From Heterohyrax brucei (taxonomy: Eukaryota > Chordata > Mammalia > Hyracoidea > Procaviidae): a DNA stretch of 64,000 nt. This document shows, piece after piece, positions 11,170 through 23,644 of the stretch (the first letter of the stretch is position 1; each line of letters begins with the position of its first letter). Below the pieces are notes generated by a model. That model was not told where the DNA came from. It worked only from the letters and a program-made list of their open reading frames with translations, and searched no databases. A program made the translations under genes and the position numbers. Where the stretch lies: assembly GCA_028571685.1 (NCBI GenBank), contig CM053143.1, positions 49,655,208 to 49,719,207 of the forward strand, written 5' to 3'.

Positions 11170-12684
11170 GTTAATAAACTAAATAAGTTACCAAGGATTA
11201 TTCATTGACGATGTTTCTCAAATCTCATAAAATGGTGTATTCTAATCCTTTGGACAACTGTCCTCAGATTGTGTCAAATTATTTCATCCTAAGTATAAAG
11301 AAAGATACAAGCAGACTTCTCTACAGAAATTAAACCAGTCAAAAAAAAAAAAGTTTAGAGGTTTTAAGTGAGAGTGGCACAGGTTAATGGCATTAGTTTT
11401 GCTGATACTGCCTTTAATAAAACATCAGAAAACATCTAGCAGTTTATTCAATTTATCTGAAAAGAATGAAGGAAAACAAAATAAATCACGTACAAGAAAG
11501 AGCAACAGAGAGAATGAATTAGTCAGTTAAAGATTCTTCTGTGGAAAAGAGGCCCTGATTTGGAAAACAACCCAAGCAGAATTAGGTAATAGATGCTATT
11601 ATTGCACTTAGACAATATAAACAGCAACATACAAACGGGAGTCAGTGACCCTACAATGAAAATAAATTAGAGCCCAATTGGATTTATCAGAAGCGTTCAG
11701 AACTCTTTTGATAACGAAAAGTCTTACAGCTCATAAATTCAAAACGTATACAAGCTTGGCTGACCATAAACATCAAAGTCAATTTTGTATTATAAACAAG
11801 CTGGCCTATACTACTCAGAATGGAAAATGAATAATTTTAAGATTCACACCTATTTTTTCAGTCCACTGACTTAAGAATAGACCAAGGGTAAGAACAAGAC
11901 TGTTCCCTTCACCATAAATTAATCTAAAATGCAATCAGATGTTTGACTGTCATCTGCCCAGAGAGCAGTTCTCCCTGCAGCTCTGCCAGATGCCCCAGCA
12001 CCATAAATGAACTCATGTTGAGGGAGGGAGGGAAGGGGTCAGTCCTTGTCTTAGTCTGATAATTAGCTCCATCCTATTAAATAACGACAAGGCACAAGAA
12101 TGAACAAAGTCTCATAATTCTAACACACCAGCTGTTTCACTTATTACAGCAAGAAAATTGATATCTTAATACTGATTTTAGTAGGTATGAGAAAAAGGAA
12201 ATATTTTAGCATATCAGCTGCGCAACAGAACCTGTCTACTAACACACGTGCATAGCTACCTTGTGATAAATGTTTCTATAAAATTCTCACTGGCATGGTC
12301 AAAACTGTCCAATGAATGTACACACAGATTCTTGGGACTGATAACACAATACTTGCACAGGGTACTAATATCCCTCATAACTAACTACCTCATAAATTAA
12401 TGGCACAAAAGTGAAATTCAACTTGGAAAATCATTTTTTTATTAGACTTTTCTCTGTGGCTGCTTTTCCCTTACGTATGCTATGATATCACTCTAAGGTT
12501 TTGTTTTGCTTTTTTAATCAATCATTTCATGAACTTGTTAAGAGGACTAAGTAAGACAATGTATAAAGTACTTACAAGTGTAAACATGTCACACAACTGT
12601 TAGTGTTTCTGTGGCTGGGTTGAATGTGACTTCTCTCCAAACTCCCCAGGCTCGTAAGATTGTTGTCACAAGTGTAATAATATA
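11170..12684. other. No recognisable repeat or gene
   Basis: Unique-looking AT-rich DNA. An A-run at 11341 is the only simple feature. Confidence 0.45.
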
Positions 12685-12687
12685 TTA

Positions 12688-12860
12688 AACAGTGGCCACT
12701 TGTTGCCATCCAGTCAATTCTGTCTCATAGGAACCCTCTAGGACAGAGTAAAACTACCCCATGTGTCTCCAAGGAGTGGCTAGTGTATTTGAACTGCCAA
12801 CTTTCTGCTTAGCAGTCATAGCTCACTGTAGCTCTTAACCACTGCATCACCAGTGCTCCA
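12688..12860 (-). mobile_element. AfroSINE (minus)
   Basis: Tail 'cttgttgccatccagtcaat', 'ctaggacagagtaaaactac', body 'tgtctccaaggagtggctag', head 'taaccactgcatcaccagtg'. An extra 'agctcactgtagctcttaac' marks a small internal duplication. Confidence 0.88.
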
Positions 12861-13845
12861 TTAAACTACTATACCTATCTAAAGGGATGGTTTTGTAAAG
12901 ATAAAATTTCAAAATGAAGTAACAGCATCATTTCTCAAGATGGGGCCAGTTGGAGAGATAAGAACCTCACTCTAATCTCCTTTTCTGGTAGGCAGACCTA
13001 ATTGACCTAGCCCAGTTACAAGGAAAGGCTGAGTCTAGGGGAGAAAGTCAAGTGCTTTATGTGAATGGTTCACTATGACCTCACAGAGTTACCAGTGACG
13101 CATAACAATACAGGACTCCAGCAGATGGCTCCAGGGATAGCATCTCTGGCCAAATCAGTAGTGAGGCTGACAAGTAGGTAACTAGTCCCTATGATACCTA
13201 ATCTCCTCACTGGCTTCCTTTCCCCACCAACCCTGGAACAGGTTTCATGGTCTCTGCTAATGGAGTAGAAGGAAGCAGCAGCAGACTCAGCAGGGAAGCT
13301 TCTACAGATAAAGCAGAAAAAGGGTTTCTACTAAGTAACCTTTGAAAGTCCCTTAGAATATATTTGCTCTTTAAACTGTCAATAAACCTATTTCCCAACT
13401 GTTCCTTTGGTTTACTTGAACCTTTACTCATCTGTGATTCCAATGCCAATAATTAATTCTGCTGAGCCTATCTTGATTCACAACAGAGTGAGTCATACAA
13501 TTATCTTGATGGTCCTATGGCACTGAATGCTTATTTTTCACTGACTTTTATCACACTGAATTAAAATTACCTACGTTTTTGTCCCTCTTCCCGCTGTGAG
13601 GTTTCTGAGAAAAGGGTCTTCATATATTTCATTCTGATCTCAGTCAGAACTCTGCCTACTGCATGATACTTCTGAAAGCCATTAAAATTCTAACGAACAC
13701 CAGTGTTAAACACTATAAGCTTACAAATTTGCTCATTCCTTTAATGGATAGTTCATATTGGGTGTTGCCCAATTCCTGCAACTATTTGTGAAAAAAGTCT
13801 GCTTAGTAACCAGAAAACCCTCATAAAGGTAGCATGCCAAATGGA
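12861..13845. other. No recognisable repeat or gene
   Basis: An 80-codon minus-strand frame (13207-13449) has no recognised motif. Nothing else stands out. Confidence 0.4.
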
Positions 13846-13849
13846 ACCT

Positions 13850-14967
13850 AGACACAATCATAAACATGTACCAACTAACAACAGTGACAACATATCCACA
13901 TAGAAGAAAATAAAGTCAGACCTTTACGTCATAGAAAAACAAATTTCAAGTAGGTTAATAGTCTAAACCTAAAAATAAAAAAAAACTATAAGAAATATTT
14001 TTAAATAGAAGATGATTTATAACCTCAAGGTAGTAAAGCTTGTATGCAGTCAAGAAAATCCAGAAACCACAAATAATTTAATTTTCATTTTTTAAATAAT
14101 AATAAATCAAAAAGATTTCTGCTGGGCAAACACACAGACCACATATACACTATAAACAAAGTCAACAAATAAACTATAATCTAGAAAAAATGTACACCAA
14201 ATTCATGAGCAATATTGACATTATGATTATTCCTAAGATACAAAAATATTTCTGCTGATTATTGTGTAAGGGGAAAACCCTTACACAAAACAATAGGGAA
14301 AGAAAATTAAAAGACAATTTAGTAAATAAGAAATGTAATTGACTATCACACACAATATTAAACCTTACAGTAATCAGAAAACTGCAAAGTAAAACCACTA
14401 GATACCTTTTTTGCCCATTTTTGTTGCAAAAATTTAAGATTTGTAGTATCCAATACAAAGATGTTGAGCTAGGAAATCTCATACACTGATGATGGGAATT
14501 TGAATTGCATCTTTTGTGAAAATATCTGGCCATGTCTATTAAAATACTAAATGTATATGACCTTTGACTGAGCAATTCCACTTCTAGAAATTCACAACCA
14601 CGCAAGGATGTATATAGAAGTGTTTACTGCAGCAATACAATGCAAACGATTGTTGATAATATAATGGTTAAATATATTAAGTTACATCCATGTAACAGAT
14701 GAATCTGCATTTATTAAAAAAGAGTTTAAAATTTTTAAACTGATCTGGAAATCTTATACTATTAAGTGAAAAAAGAAAAAGGAAAGTTGTAATAATAGTG
14801 TATACAGTGACACCTTGTTATGATTTAAAGATAGGAAAAAACCTCCATAAATGTGTGTATGTGTATGTTAATTCAAGAAAAGGAGATTAGAGGTAGAAAG
14901 GGTAACTAATAATTTTTCTGTGTTATTATTTGATTATTTACAAATTTATTTTCTAAGTTAAAAGTAT
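13850..14967 (+). mobile_element. Old L1 3' part (ORF2 end and 3' UTR)
   Basis: Decayed L1 text in order: 'acatagaagaaaataaagtc', 'caatattaaaccttacagta', 'aaaactgcaaagtaaaacca', 'atacactgatgatgggaatt', 'tgactgagcaattccacttc', 'tttactgcagcaatacaatg', 'tattaagtgaaaaaagaaaa'. A younger L1 tail was inserted at its end. Confidence 0.7.
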
Positions 14968-15502
14968 TTTTTTCTTTTTTTGTTATGATTGAATGAAAAT
15001 GTACATTTCCACATAAATTTGCATGCTGACCTACATGCAGCTTCCACTGCTCTCCCTGCACGGTGACAGCACACTGTTCCTCTCTGCTCCATACATGTCT
15101 TACCGTCCCAGCTTAGCAGGAACGAATGATCACCAAGGTCAATAACGACAAGGAGGAAAGAGAATCCAGAAGACAGAGAGACCAACATGAGTGGATGTCT
15201 ACATCGACTTGTGATGGGAAGAACCAGATGGTGCCAGCTACCACCAGTGATAGCCACAATGGAGCTCACGAAGTTGAGTCTCATTGGCAACACAAGTATA
15301 AATAGGGGTGCACCCTGAGATCTCCACTAAAAGACCGCAATTGATGGTCCAGGAGTCTCGGAGTTCTCCTCGTACTAGGGCCTCTGGCCCTGATGCAGCC
15401 CCTGGCCATAAATCATAATGAAGGTCAACTTTTTGGACAGTAGTGGATTGGACTTGGTGACACAGAATGACCATATTGCGTGGGTACTTCATGGTTCTAG
15501 GC
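14968..15502 (-). mobile_element. Young afrotherian L1, 5'-inverted (twin-primed)
   Basis: From 14968 the plus strand reads a T-run and then the L1 3' end in reverse ('tgaatgaaaatgtacatttc', 'gctctccctgcacggtgaca', 'tccatacatgtcttacc'). At about 15110-15116 the orientation flips: 15116-15502 reads forward L1 3' UTR ('tcaccaaggtcaataacgac', 'atgagtggatgtctacatcg', 'agatctccactaaaagaccg', 'ttgatggtccaggagtctcg'). About 90 bp of 3' UTR between the parts is missing, judged against the copy at 27122. The flanks 'aagttaaaagtat' (14955-14967) and 'aacttaaaagtat' (15503-15515) are the target duplication. Confidence 0.88.
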
Positions 15503-15515
15503 AACTTAAAAGTAT

Positions 15516-16370
15516 ATTTTAAGAGAATCTGTTACTTTTGCCATCTGACTCTCAGTTTTATTTGTCCACTAAAAATGTGCTGGTGCTTAAACTTAAAAGT
15601 GAGGTGGTATGCAATTGCCTTAAAGAAAAATTCACAATAACACCAAATAACAGTCAAAATGATTTAGGTATTGATATTTCGTGTACTAATAAAATCTATA
15701 TTGAAATACTTTTACGGTTGGAAAACCAACTGATAACACAAGTTCTATTTAAGAATTTCTTTTGCTTCATTTATTCTTTGTTTTATGGTATAAGACCAAA
15801 TTTTGTGTGATTAGTTTCAGACCTTTTTATTTTTAATATATACACTGCCTTGGTTAACCCATGAATCTCATTCTACAAAAACATGAGAAGACCTATCTGG
15901 AGAGTAGATAAATCTAAATTACTTGTTGAAAATTTGCTTCCTAAACTTTGGGTAGGTATATTAACCAGAAGCTAAGAAATTCATCCTTCTAAGTTCTCAT
16001 CAAAGCAGTCACAGATAAAGTGAAGATAGTAAACTATTTGACAAATGTTGACTTGAGAGACCCTGTATGTGGAGAGACTTTCTAAAAAAAACACTCATCC
16101 AGCCATTCCTCTAGTTTCTCCAGGCTCTCTGTTTATATCAATTTCCTCATTCTTCCACCCTTGTCCACTTTGTCCACCACCTTGATATACTCTTTTTTGT
16201 GCATGTGTGTGTGGACTTGCGGTCCAGGGTGGTTCATAGCCAAATCTCACCCGGTTTCAATAGCTGTCTTAGGTTCCTGATACAGCTCTGTTCTAGTCTA
16301 ATTTTATGCTTTTTAATTTTTAAATGTTTACTTCCAGTTTTTCTCTTTTTCATATGTCCTGGTGTTATAC
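15516..16370. other. No recognisable feature
   Basis: AT-rich DNA after the L1 target duplication. Plus-strand frames at 15538-15810 and 16199-16381 look like chance. Confidence 0.4.
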
Positions 16371-16373
16371 TGG

Positions 16374-16606
16374 AACCCTGACTGTGTAATGATTAAGAAC
16401 TAAAGCTACTAACCAAAAGCTGTAATGATTAAGAACTACAGCTGCTACCCTGATGGTGTAATGATTAAGAACTATGGCTGCTAAACAAAAGTTTGGCACT
16501 TCAAACCCACCAGGTACTCCTTGGAAATCCCATAGGGCAGTTCTATTCTGTCCTTTAGGGTCACTGTGAGTTGGATCCACTCGATGGCAACTGGTTTGGT
16601 TGTTTT
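16374..16606 (+). mobile_element. AfroSINE with its promoter head repeated three times
   Basis: The head unit 'gtaatgattaagaacta' occurs at about 16388, 16423 and 16457, giving three A-box-like heads before a single B-box region ('tttggcacttcaaaccc') and body ('tactccttggaaatcccata'). The tail is 'gtcactgtgagttggatcca'. The multiplied head is unusual in this family. Confidence 0.8.
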
Positions 16607-16757
16607 GATTTGGTGATGCAGTGGTTAAGAGTTTTGCTGGAACCATAATGTCCGCCATTCAAATCCACCACCCATTCCTTGGAAAGCCTAAGGGACAGAT
16701 CTTCTCTGACATACAGGTTTGCTATGATTTGAAATGAACTCAACAGCAACCAGTTAG
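16607..16757 (+). mobile_element. AfroSINE
   Basis: A second copy directly after the previous tail: head 'atttggtgatgcagtggtta', body 'cattccttggaaagcctaag', tail 'gctatgatttgaaatgaact'. Confidence 0.8.
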
Positions 16758-17755
16758 TTGTGTTTCTCTATGTGTTTGTGTATGTGTGTGTGCCTTTTCT
16801 TTTTGACATTGTAGTATTTTTTAAGTAATATAATTCCTAGAATATGTTCATTATTTTTCATAAACATTAAAAAAATTCAAATTAGAATGTTTTCCTTTTT
16901 GATAGAAGTACCACCTTACATTATCCACAAAGGTACTTTCCATAAAATTGTATTTCTGCTATTTTCTAAAGAATGTTTCTGATCATCTTCTAACAATGGC
17001 AAGAACAAATATATTTGTGATGTTTCCAAACTAGGGGAAATACATAATACTTGATGAGTGAGAGAATGAATCATCATAGCAGAACTCACCAGAAACCTTT
17101 TAAAATGAATCATTAATATTCAAAATCTGGTAGAACTCACAATTTCCATGGGCCAGTTTATTCTATGAGAATGCCAACACATGTATATCTGAAAAAATTA
17201 TGTGAGTGTCCTTCTCAAATCATCACAAAGTTTTGTCATTCATGTAGTAAGAAAATGGGACTTGGGGCTCCCCTGCTGCTAACAATACATTCTTCAACAC
17301 ATAGGCTTGATATACTCTTCAAGATATAGCCTCGGCCAGAAAATATTTCTGTGTCCTACATTTCTTTGGCTGCATTCCTGTCTTTAAGAATTTTCTCATT
17401 TCTCCTAAAAGAACTTTCATTACAGAGTACTGACTTCTGTCACTATTTTTCTATTCTCTGCCTCAGTTTTCCAAGGTATTCAACCTTCAAAACTGAACCA
17501 AGACTAGCTTTGTTACAGAACATTTGATTCTGAGTACTGACTCATGGAATTTATTTTCAAGGTAAGTGCAAACATCTACTGAATGAGATACGATTTCAAA
17601 AACACTGGGACAGAATCATGAAGGTTTAAGGGCCACAACTTAATATGATGATTGTAAATTTCTTATATTTCCATGGATCGCTGAGATTTCAGAATTCTTT
17701 TGGACTAAACTGTTGTATTATATCCATGCAATAATGAGTGAGAAGGGCTTCTGTA
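16758..17755. other. No recognisable feature
   Basis: A short TG-rich run at 16770-16795, otherwise unique AT-rich DNA. Confidence 0.4.
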
Positions 17756-17759
17756 CACG

Positions 17760-17945
17760 CTGGTTTCAGTATGAAGGAAGAAGCTGCAAGATCTCTGAAG
17801 TCCTACAGGAATTGAATGAGTCTGGGAAGTACAGGGTGGAAGGGAGGTGCGTGCTGTCACAGAGCTTGGAGAGCAGTTAGAGCTAGTGTGTTTATAGGGT
17901 TTCACGTGGCAAAATGACTTGTAAACTTTCACTTAATCACAATGT
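17760..17945 (+). repeat. Unclassified dispersed repeat, copy 1
   Basis: Resembles 55510-55715. Both contain a 'gtgtgctgtca'-type segment and end in 'tggcaaaatgacttgtaaac' here versus 'tggcaaattgatatagactg' there, then 'cacttaatcacaa' against 'acttaaatcacaa'. A T-run follows at 17950. Family unknown; similarity is moderate. Confidence 0.3.
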
Positions 17946-19685
17946 GTTTTTGTTTTTTTTTTTTTTAATATCTCTTAAGTCCTCTACTTCTGCCTCTTTG
18001 CCAGGCAAAGAAAGACTTGAGCCCAGCCCAGGTTAAGTGGGTGGGAGAAAATTTTCACATCTAGAAGGAAAGAGCTGTAAAGAACTTTCAATAAAGAATC
18101 ATTTGATTATTAATTAACTATTTCTTCTGCAAAGAATCAACCTAAAGTCCACAAAAAAAAAATGTGGCCGTAATTAATCTACAGTCCGTCTTTCAGGCAC
18201 AATTATTTACATCCTTGGCACATGCAAAACTTGCTCACCCCATCTTGGGACCTCAAAAAGTCTCATACAATTACAGCATCTGCCTTAAATTCTACTATAT
18301 AGAATTTGGGCTATATTTAACCTTCTACCCACCCATGTGCAATATGAGCAATACTTGGTAAAAATAAGCTGTTAGAACTCCAGTTCTGTTCATGACCTCC
18401 TTGACTTTATTTCTTCACTCCTCCTTTGCATCACCACTTCTAAAACTGATACCGTATTTCTTCTTCTCCAGCTTTTATCTTCAAAACTGCAGCTCCTACT
18501 GACTGATGCAATTCTGATGCAATTTATCAGACAAATTTATTTTTGCTAATCTTCTGTACAATCTTCTCCTTACAAACATATTACTCTTTCTCTCTGATGT
18601 CATTCTGTGTCCACGTCTCATGGTAGCAGACCCTTCCCAACTACCTCCATGTAGCCAGCAGGAGATATCAGACATACCAGAAGGATTAAACTTATCTTTT
18701 GAAATATTTATAAAATTACTTGTAAAATCGAGGTAGCTCGATTCTGTTAACAGTCTCAACAACAATTTGTAGCTTAACACTTCAGTGTTTCATTCACCTG
18801 TCTACAAAATAGAATCGGCAATTCTGCCTAGAGCCACAGCTCACTTCCTATCTATTTACAGTTTGTCACTGGCTGATATTGCTATGTACTTTAATTTCAT
18901 CACATAGAAAAACTATGCTTCTGTACAGTTATCATACATTTTAGTTGGAAAGTTTAATTATACAGTACAATCATCTTCTGAATTCCACCTAAAATGGCTT
19001 GATCAAGAAGATCTTTTCTTAAATCTGACAGAACTCACTTCACAATTAGCTTTCTAGAGAATAACTTCTATTTTTAAAAAATTGCTATTTCAGTTCCATT
19101 TTGTGCTCTTATTATAACCTTGTCTCTGACTGATCAGCATAAGAGAGAACTAAAAGTGTCTATTCTTTCTTTCTGAACAGATTTCTTTTAAACATTCATT
19201 CCACGGACCCAAAGCAAGTCAAATGAAGTAACAAAACCATCCCTGTTTGTCTTTTTGTTAAAAATAGACTCGAAGCAGATAAATGACCTTTTCTCAAATA
19301 TTGTTATGCCTTAGTCTCTATAATCCATGGAGTCTGCTCCAAAGTAAAATGCTATGTAATATAATTTATAATTGAATTATTTGTTTAGAAGTAATATTTA
19401 TGTTTTCTATGCTTAAAATCCATGAGTCGGATCCAACTCGACAGCACTTGGCTGGCTGGCATGCTTAAAATGGTTTCAGTGTGCAGCATCCCATGCCCTT
19501 GCTTTTTGCAACTTTGGTACTCTCTACTAAAATAATCTTAAATTTTCATACCAAATACTATCCTTAGTAATCATTTAACTTCCAACAATTTTAATCACAG
19601 CTGTATGCAGAATAACTATGAATATAATCATATCTATTAATTCAAAACATACACTCAAAATATATTTTAAGAGTCTCACTAGTTG
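17946..19685. other. Mostly unique DNA; small SINE tail fragment
   Basis: A fragment near 19423-19462 ('atgagtcggatccaactcga') is a SINE/RTE-type tail. Otherwise no repeat or gene is evident. Plus-strand frame 18164-18361 and minus-strand frame 18496-18780 have no recognised motif. Confidence 0.4.
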
Positions 19686-19689
19686 AAAC

Positions 19690-19920
19690 ATCATTCAACA
19701 AATATTAACTCATCATATATGGGAAACATAGCAATGATAAAACAAACTCCTTGCTCTCACTGGGCTTACATCCCAGCTTGCTGGAAAAGTCAATTAGAAA
19801 AAAAACAAGCAAGTCAGTGTGGACAGTATAAAATGTAATTAGTGTTACAGGGAAATAAAACAAGACAAAGACACAGTGAGCACTAGGTAGTAAAAGCAGG
19901 GAGAGGTCACTATTTTATGG
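19690..19920 (-). repeat. Ancient dispersed repeat (L2-like, tentative)
   Basis: Pattern 'cattcaacaaatattaactc', 'aaacaaactccttgctctca', 'ctgggcttacatcccagctt', 'acagggaaataaaacaagac', 'gcagggagaggtcac'. It matches the pattern also seen at 7565 and 23193. The family name is uncertain. Confidence 0.4.
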
Positions 19921-22900
19921 AGCATCAATGCCCACTGTAACCAGGCTGTGATGTCCGAGAAAATTATTTCAGTCTAGGTAGTCAACCTCCTGAATACACC
20001 TCTGACTCTGGTCAAGCTGTTCCTTTCTTTCCCTAGAATTACATGAAAAATCAGTGCTTGTTTTGTCTCACATGTTAGTGATCTCAGCACTGGCACTTGC
20101 TGAGTTTAACTGTCATAAAGCAACTAAAGTGTACATTGTCTTTCTCTGTAGAGACTTGTCATTGAAATCATTAAATTCTGGAGAGCAGCCAAGTCAAGCT
20201 ACTTGACTTTGGTAGGACATCATTTGCATAAGAGATTAAGTTCTTTTCCGAGGTCATATCCACTCTTATCTTTTGTTTGTTTTGTTTTGTTTAAAAATGG
20301 GTAGAGTCTTCTATCTTTTCTGTTCAAAACCAAAAAAAGAGTACTGAAAAATATGCCAGACGCCAAAAATTAAACAAACAAAAGAACAAAACAACCACCA
20401 CCCTCAGTTACCACCAAAATTAAACTGCTGGTATCTTTTACTTGATTTAGAGATGTTTCATTATATGCAGCTTTTTTTTTTTATGATCATGTATATAAAT
20501 TCTTAGCCAAAATCTGTTACCTCTCACTAATGCCCATCCACTCCGCAGAGTCTATTAGCATAACTTTAGTCACTTAAATTCCTATCTGTGTTTTTGAAAG
20601 TTGATCCTTTTCAAACTACCGTCTTGTTTTCCAGCCACTGTTTCCTATACAGTTGCTTTGAACCTCATGCAGATTGGCCGTTCTGATCTGAAGTAAGGCT
20701 TCCGGTTCCTATGGATACACATAATGTGCCAGCTTACTCTGTTTTCCACTGTGGTGTGAGAGCAGATAAACACTTCGAGAGAATTGTTTACTCTGGGCTT
20801 TTGCTGGATTGCAACCACAAAGTGATCAACTAGAACAGAGAAAATTAAAAAGTTGAAGGATTAAAGAGTTAGTTCATTTCAGGGAAAATGAACGTTGTGA
20901 ATACTAAAAACTTTTCTTAATGGAAAATGGCTTTTGAGTCACAGAAGCATTAGAATGAAAACTACTATTCCCTTTTGCTCTGCTTTCTCAGTGTATGATA
21001 AATGATAGTCAGGTTAGCTGCGCTGGCCAATTTCCATATTTTTGTGATATTTTCTGGTGGCCATTGTTATGCAAAATCAGCTTACCATTTAAACTGCCAC
21101 TGACCATTTTTCTTTCTCTTTCTTTCTCTCCTTTTTCAAGGGGTTTGTGGGGTTGGGGGAGTCAGTCAAATACGTGCAATACAGGATTTTTAAAAGCTAC
21201 ACTGTTACTTGAAAGTGGGATGTTCCTTGTCATCTTATTACTATTACATAGAACATCTAGTCAAAAATCAGCATAGAGATGTTCTAGCCAACCTAGAAGA
21301 GAAATATGATAGATTAGCAGTTGCCAGTCAATTAATTAGTTGCTTGATCTTTGTTTCTTCAGTCAAAAAGAAGAAAACACAAGGTGGAGAACCAGCAGAT
21401 CAAACCAATAGGTGTACATTTGACTAGAACATTTTCTCATACCATCTATAGACCTCTTCCCCTACATCAACTGGTTTTAGCATGATGCGGTGCAGAGTTG
21501 CAATCTTCAGGAAAATGATAAATAAGGGTAGTGATTTAACCATTCCTTGAAGTTAATAAAGAAAAGAAGCCCTTGTGCTGTGTAACCATTTAACCTGTCA
21601 GTGAAGACATTTTAACGTGAGAAAAGTGTTGGTGCTTTTCATTTGAGAAAACTTGCTTCCTAAAATCTAGTATTACATTAAAATGCAATATTACCATGGA
21701 TAACCCATGCATTTCAGCCTATGTCAAGACTTCTCTAAGCTGCTAGGAAAATCTATTACTTCGATGGCTTTTTGATGCTTTGGGACCATGACATACAGAT
21801 AAAGATGTAATACTCATGTTTTTACTTCTGTTTCTGATAAACTTCCTGGCTTTGACTAAATCCAAAGAGCTTTCTGCTGAGGCGCTTATGGAAACAGAGA
21901 CACTTGTGTAAATTACTTTTTACTTGTTCATTTATTTAGAATGTTTAAAACATGCTAAACGCCTACTTAAACACCGGTGAGGCTAGGCTGGAGAGATGCT
22001 GTGGCACAAGATTGCTCTGTGTCTCCACCTGAGACACTAGTTCCAGGAAGGGAAAAACAGAGGCTTTGCAGACGTGTTTATAAAGCAGATCTGATCCTCC
22101 TGCAGCTTTCTCTGGCCAGGTACTACACTGGTTCTCAGGCACAACAAAGCAATCACTTACCTGTAGCATATCTACTGTGCATTAAGTCGTTGTCAGTTTT
22201 CACAAGTTGGCCCCCGACTCACGTCAACCTCATGGCAACAGGTACGTAACCTTTATTCTGGAGGGAAAAAAACACACATCAGAAGGTTTCAGGATGATAT
22301 TGACAACTTGTGAAAAATGGAAACCAATACTTATTTGCCTTATTCTTCTTACTCATATTCTCTAGAACCTAGAGTCTTCCATGGACAGAAATCATAAGAC
22401 ACTGCTGGAGATGATTAAGTTTTATGACCTTATCAAGACAAGGCAACTTCTCAAAATTTTGAATTTAAACCAAGACATGCCTAAATCCCTGGGAAAATCT
22501 GGCTCAATTTGCATTATCATTTTTTTTTTTTTTACCATACTACATTGTGTTTGGTTTGCTTTAAATTCCTCTTGTGAAGTACAGGCCAAGTTTGAGTCCT
22601 TAGGGGGCTGCCATTGTGTGCAGTCAGCAGATACATTTCAGACTTTAAAACAGGCGTTAAAAGAACTACATTTGCAATCAGTGATTGCTGTATGCTCTAA
22701 AACACATTCAAGGACAACCCTGTAGTGTGATTTATACCTACTTGCTATAATGAGTTTGTATAAACATGAACTCAAGTTAAGTGTTCATTGCATGATGACT
22801 TCTGCTATCAGTACTCAATCTACCTCGTTACACGAACTGTCAATACACCCTTCACTCCACATGCACTTAAGTGACAGGTTCCACCTCTCCAGCTTGTTAT

Positions 22901-23190
22901 TTATTTGTTACCTTTATTGATCTAAATTCCTTCTCTGCTGTTACTTAAATGTCTAAAGGAGAATGATATTAGCAATGACTTTGTGACAAAGATGCAATAA
23001 ACAGCTTAAGGTGATCATTATGGGATCAATCTGCAAGGTCAAGGGAAAATGAGAGACAGAAGTACATCAAGCTGTGTTTGCCATTATTCTTCATTCACAA
23101 CAAACTGATTGCCAAGAATGTGATCTTCAAGTTCAGTAACATTCAGATTTTTCTTCTCAGCTAATGAAGAACCCAGAGGTGTCATCCAAC
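19921..23190. other. Longest repeat-poor stretch, no gene found
   Basis: Only a short tail-like fragment at about 22182-22245 ('ccgactcacgtcaacctcat') is repeat-like. Plus-strand frames at 20995-21276, 21977-22249 and 22381-22725 have no recognisable protein family. The last contains a T-run that creates a poly-Phe stretch, which argues against a real protein. Confidence 0.4.
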
Positions 23191-23192
23191 CA

Positions 23193-23545
23193 GTATTCAA
23201 CCTACTATGCATTGAAGGAGCCCTGGTTGTGGTGCACTAGTTAAAATGTTCAGCTGCTAACTAAAAGATTGTCCTTTTGAACCCACTGGGCACTTAGCAG
23301 GAGAAAATTCCTGGTGATCTGTTTCCATAAAGATTTACAGCCTTGGAAATCCTATGGGGCTTTTCTACCCTGTCCTGTAGCATTGCTATGAGTTGGAATC
23401 AACTTGACGGCAACATATTACTATGTGCCTGTCGTTTTGATAAGTACTGGGGGTGGAAACAGCAGTGTAAGACATGCTCTTTGTTCAGAGTCTAGTGGGG
23501 GAAAAAAGAGTGTTCTAAAAATAATCACACTACAATATACCAAAT
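23193..23545 (-). repeat. Ancient dispersed repeat (L2-like), split by an AfroSINE
   Basis: The left part 'agtattcaacctactatgca' and the right part 'tactatgtgcctgtcgtttt', 'tactgggggtggaaacagca', 'gagtctagtggggg' join as one element across the SINE. Confidence 0.4.
23213..23421 (+). mobile_element. AfroSINE, longer form
   Basis: Head 'ggagccctggttgtggtgca', an extended middle 'agcaggagaaaattcctggt' and 'tgtttccataaagatttaca', and tail 'gctatgagttggaatcaact'. Flanking 'tactatgca' and 'tactatgtg' are the likely target duplication inside the older repeat. Confidence 0.9.
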
Positions 23546-23644
23546 ACTTAAGTGAAAACATAAATGGTTTGGGGATTTTAGGGATTTACTTTGTTTTTTA
23601 CATTTTTTGTATTTTTAATGATTGCAACAAAAAAGATCGAGTGC

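Noticed and set aside
14174-14605. 143-codon minus-strand frame
   Set aside because: Antisense of old L1 ORF2 text.
22381-22725. 114-codon plus-strand frame
   Set aside because: Contains a poly-Phe stretch from a T-run and has no recognised domain.
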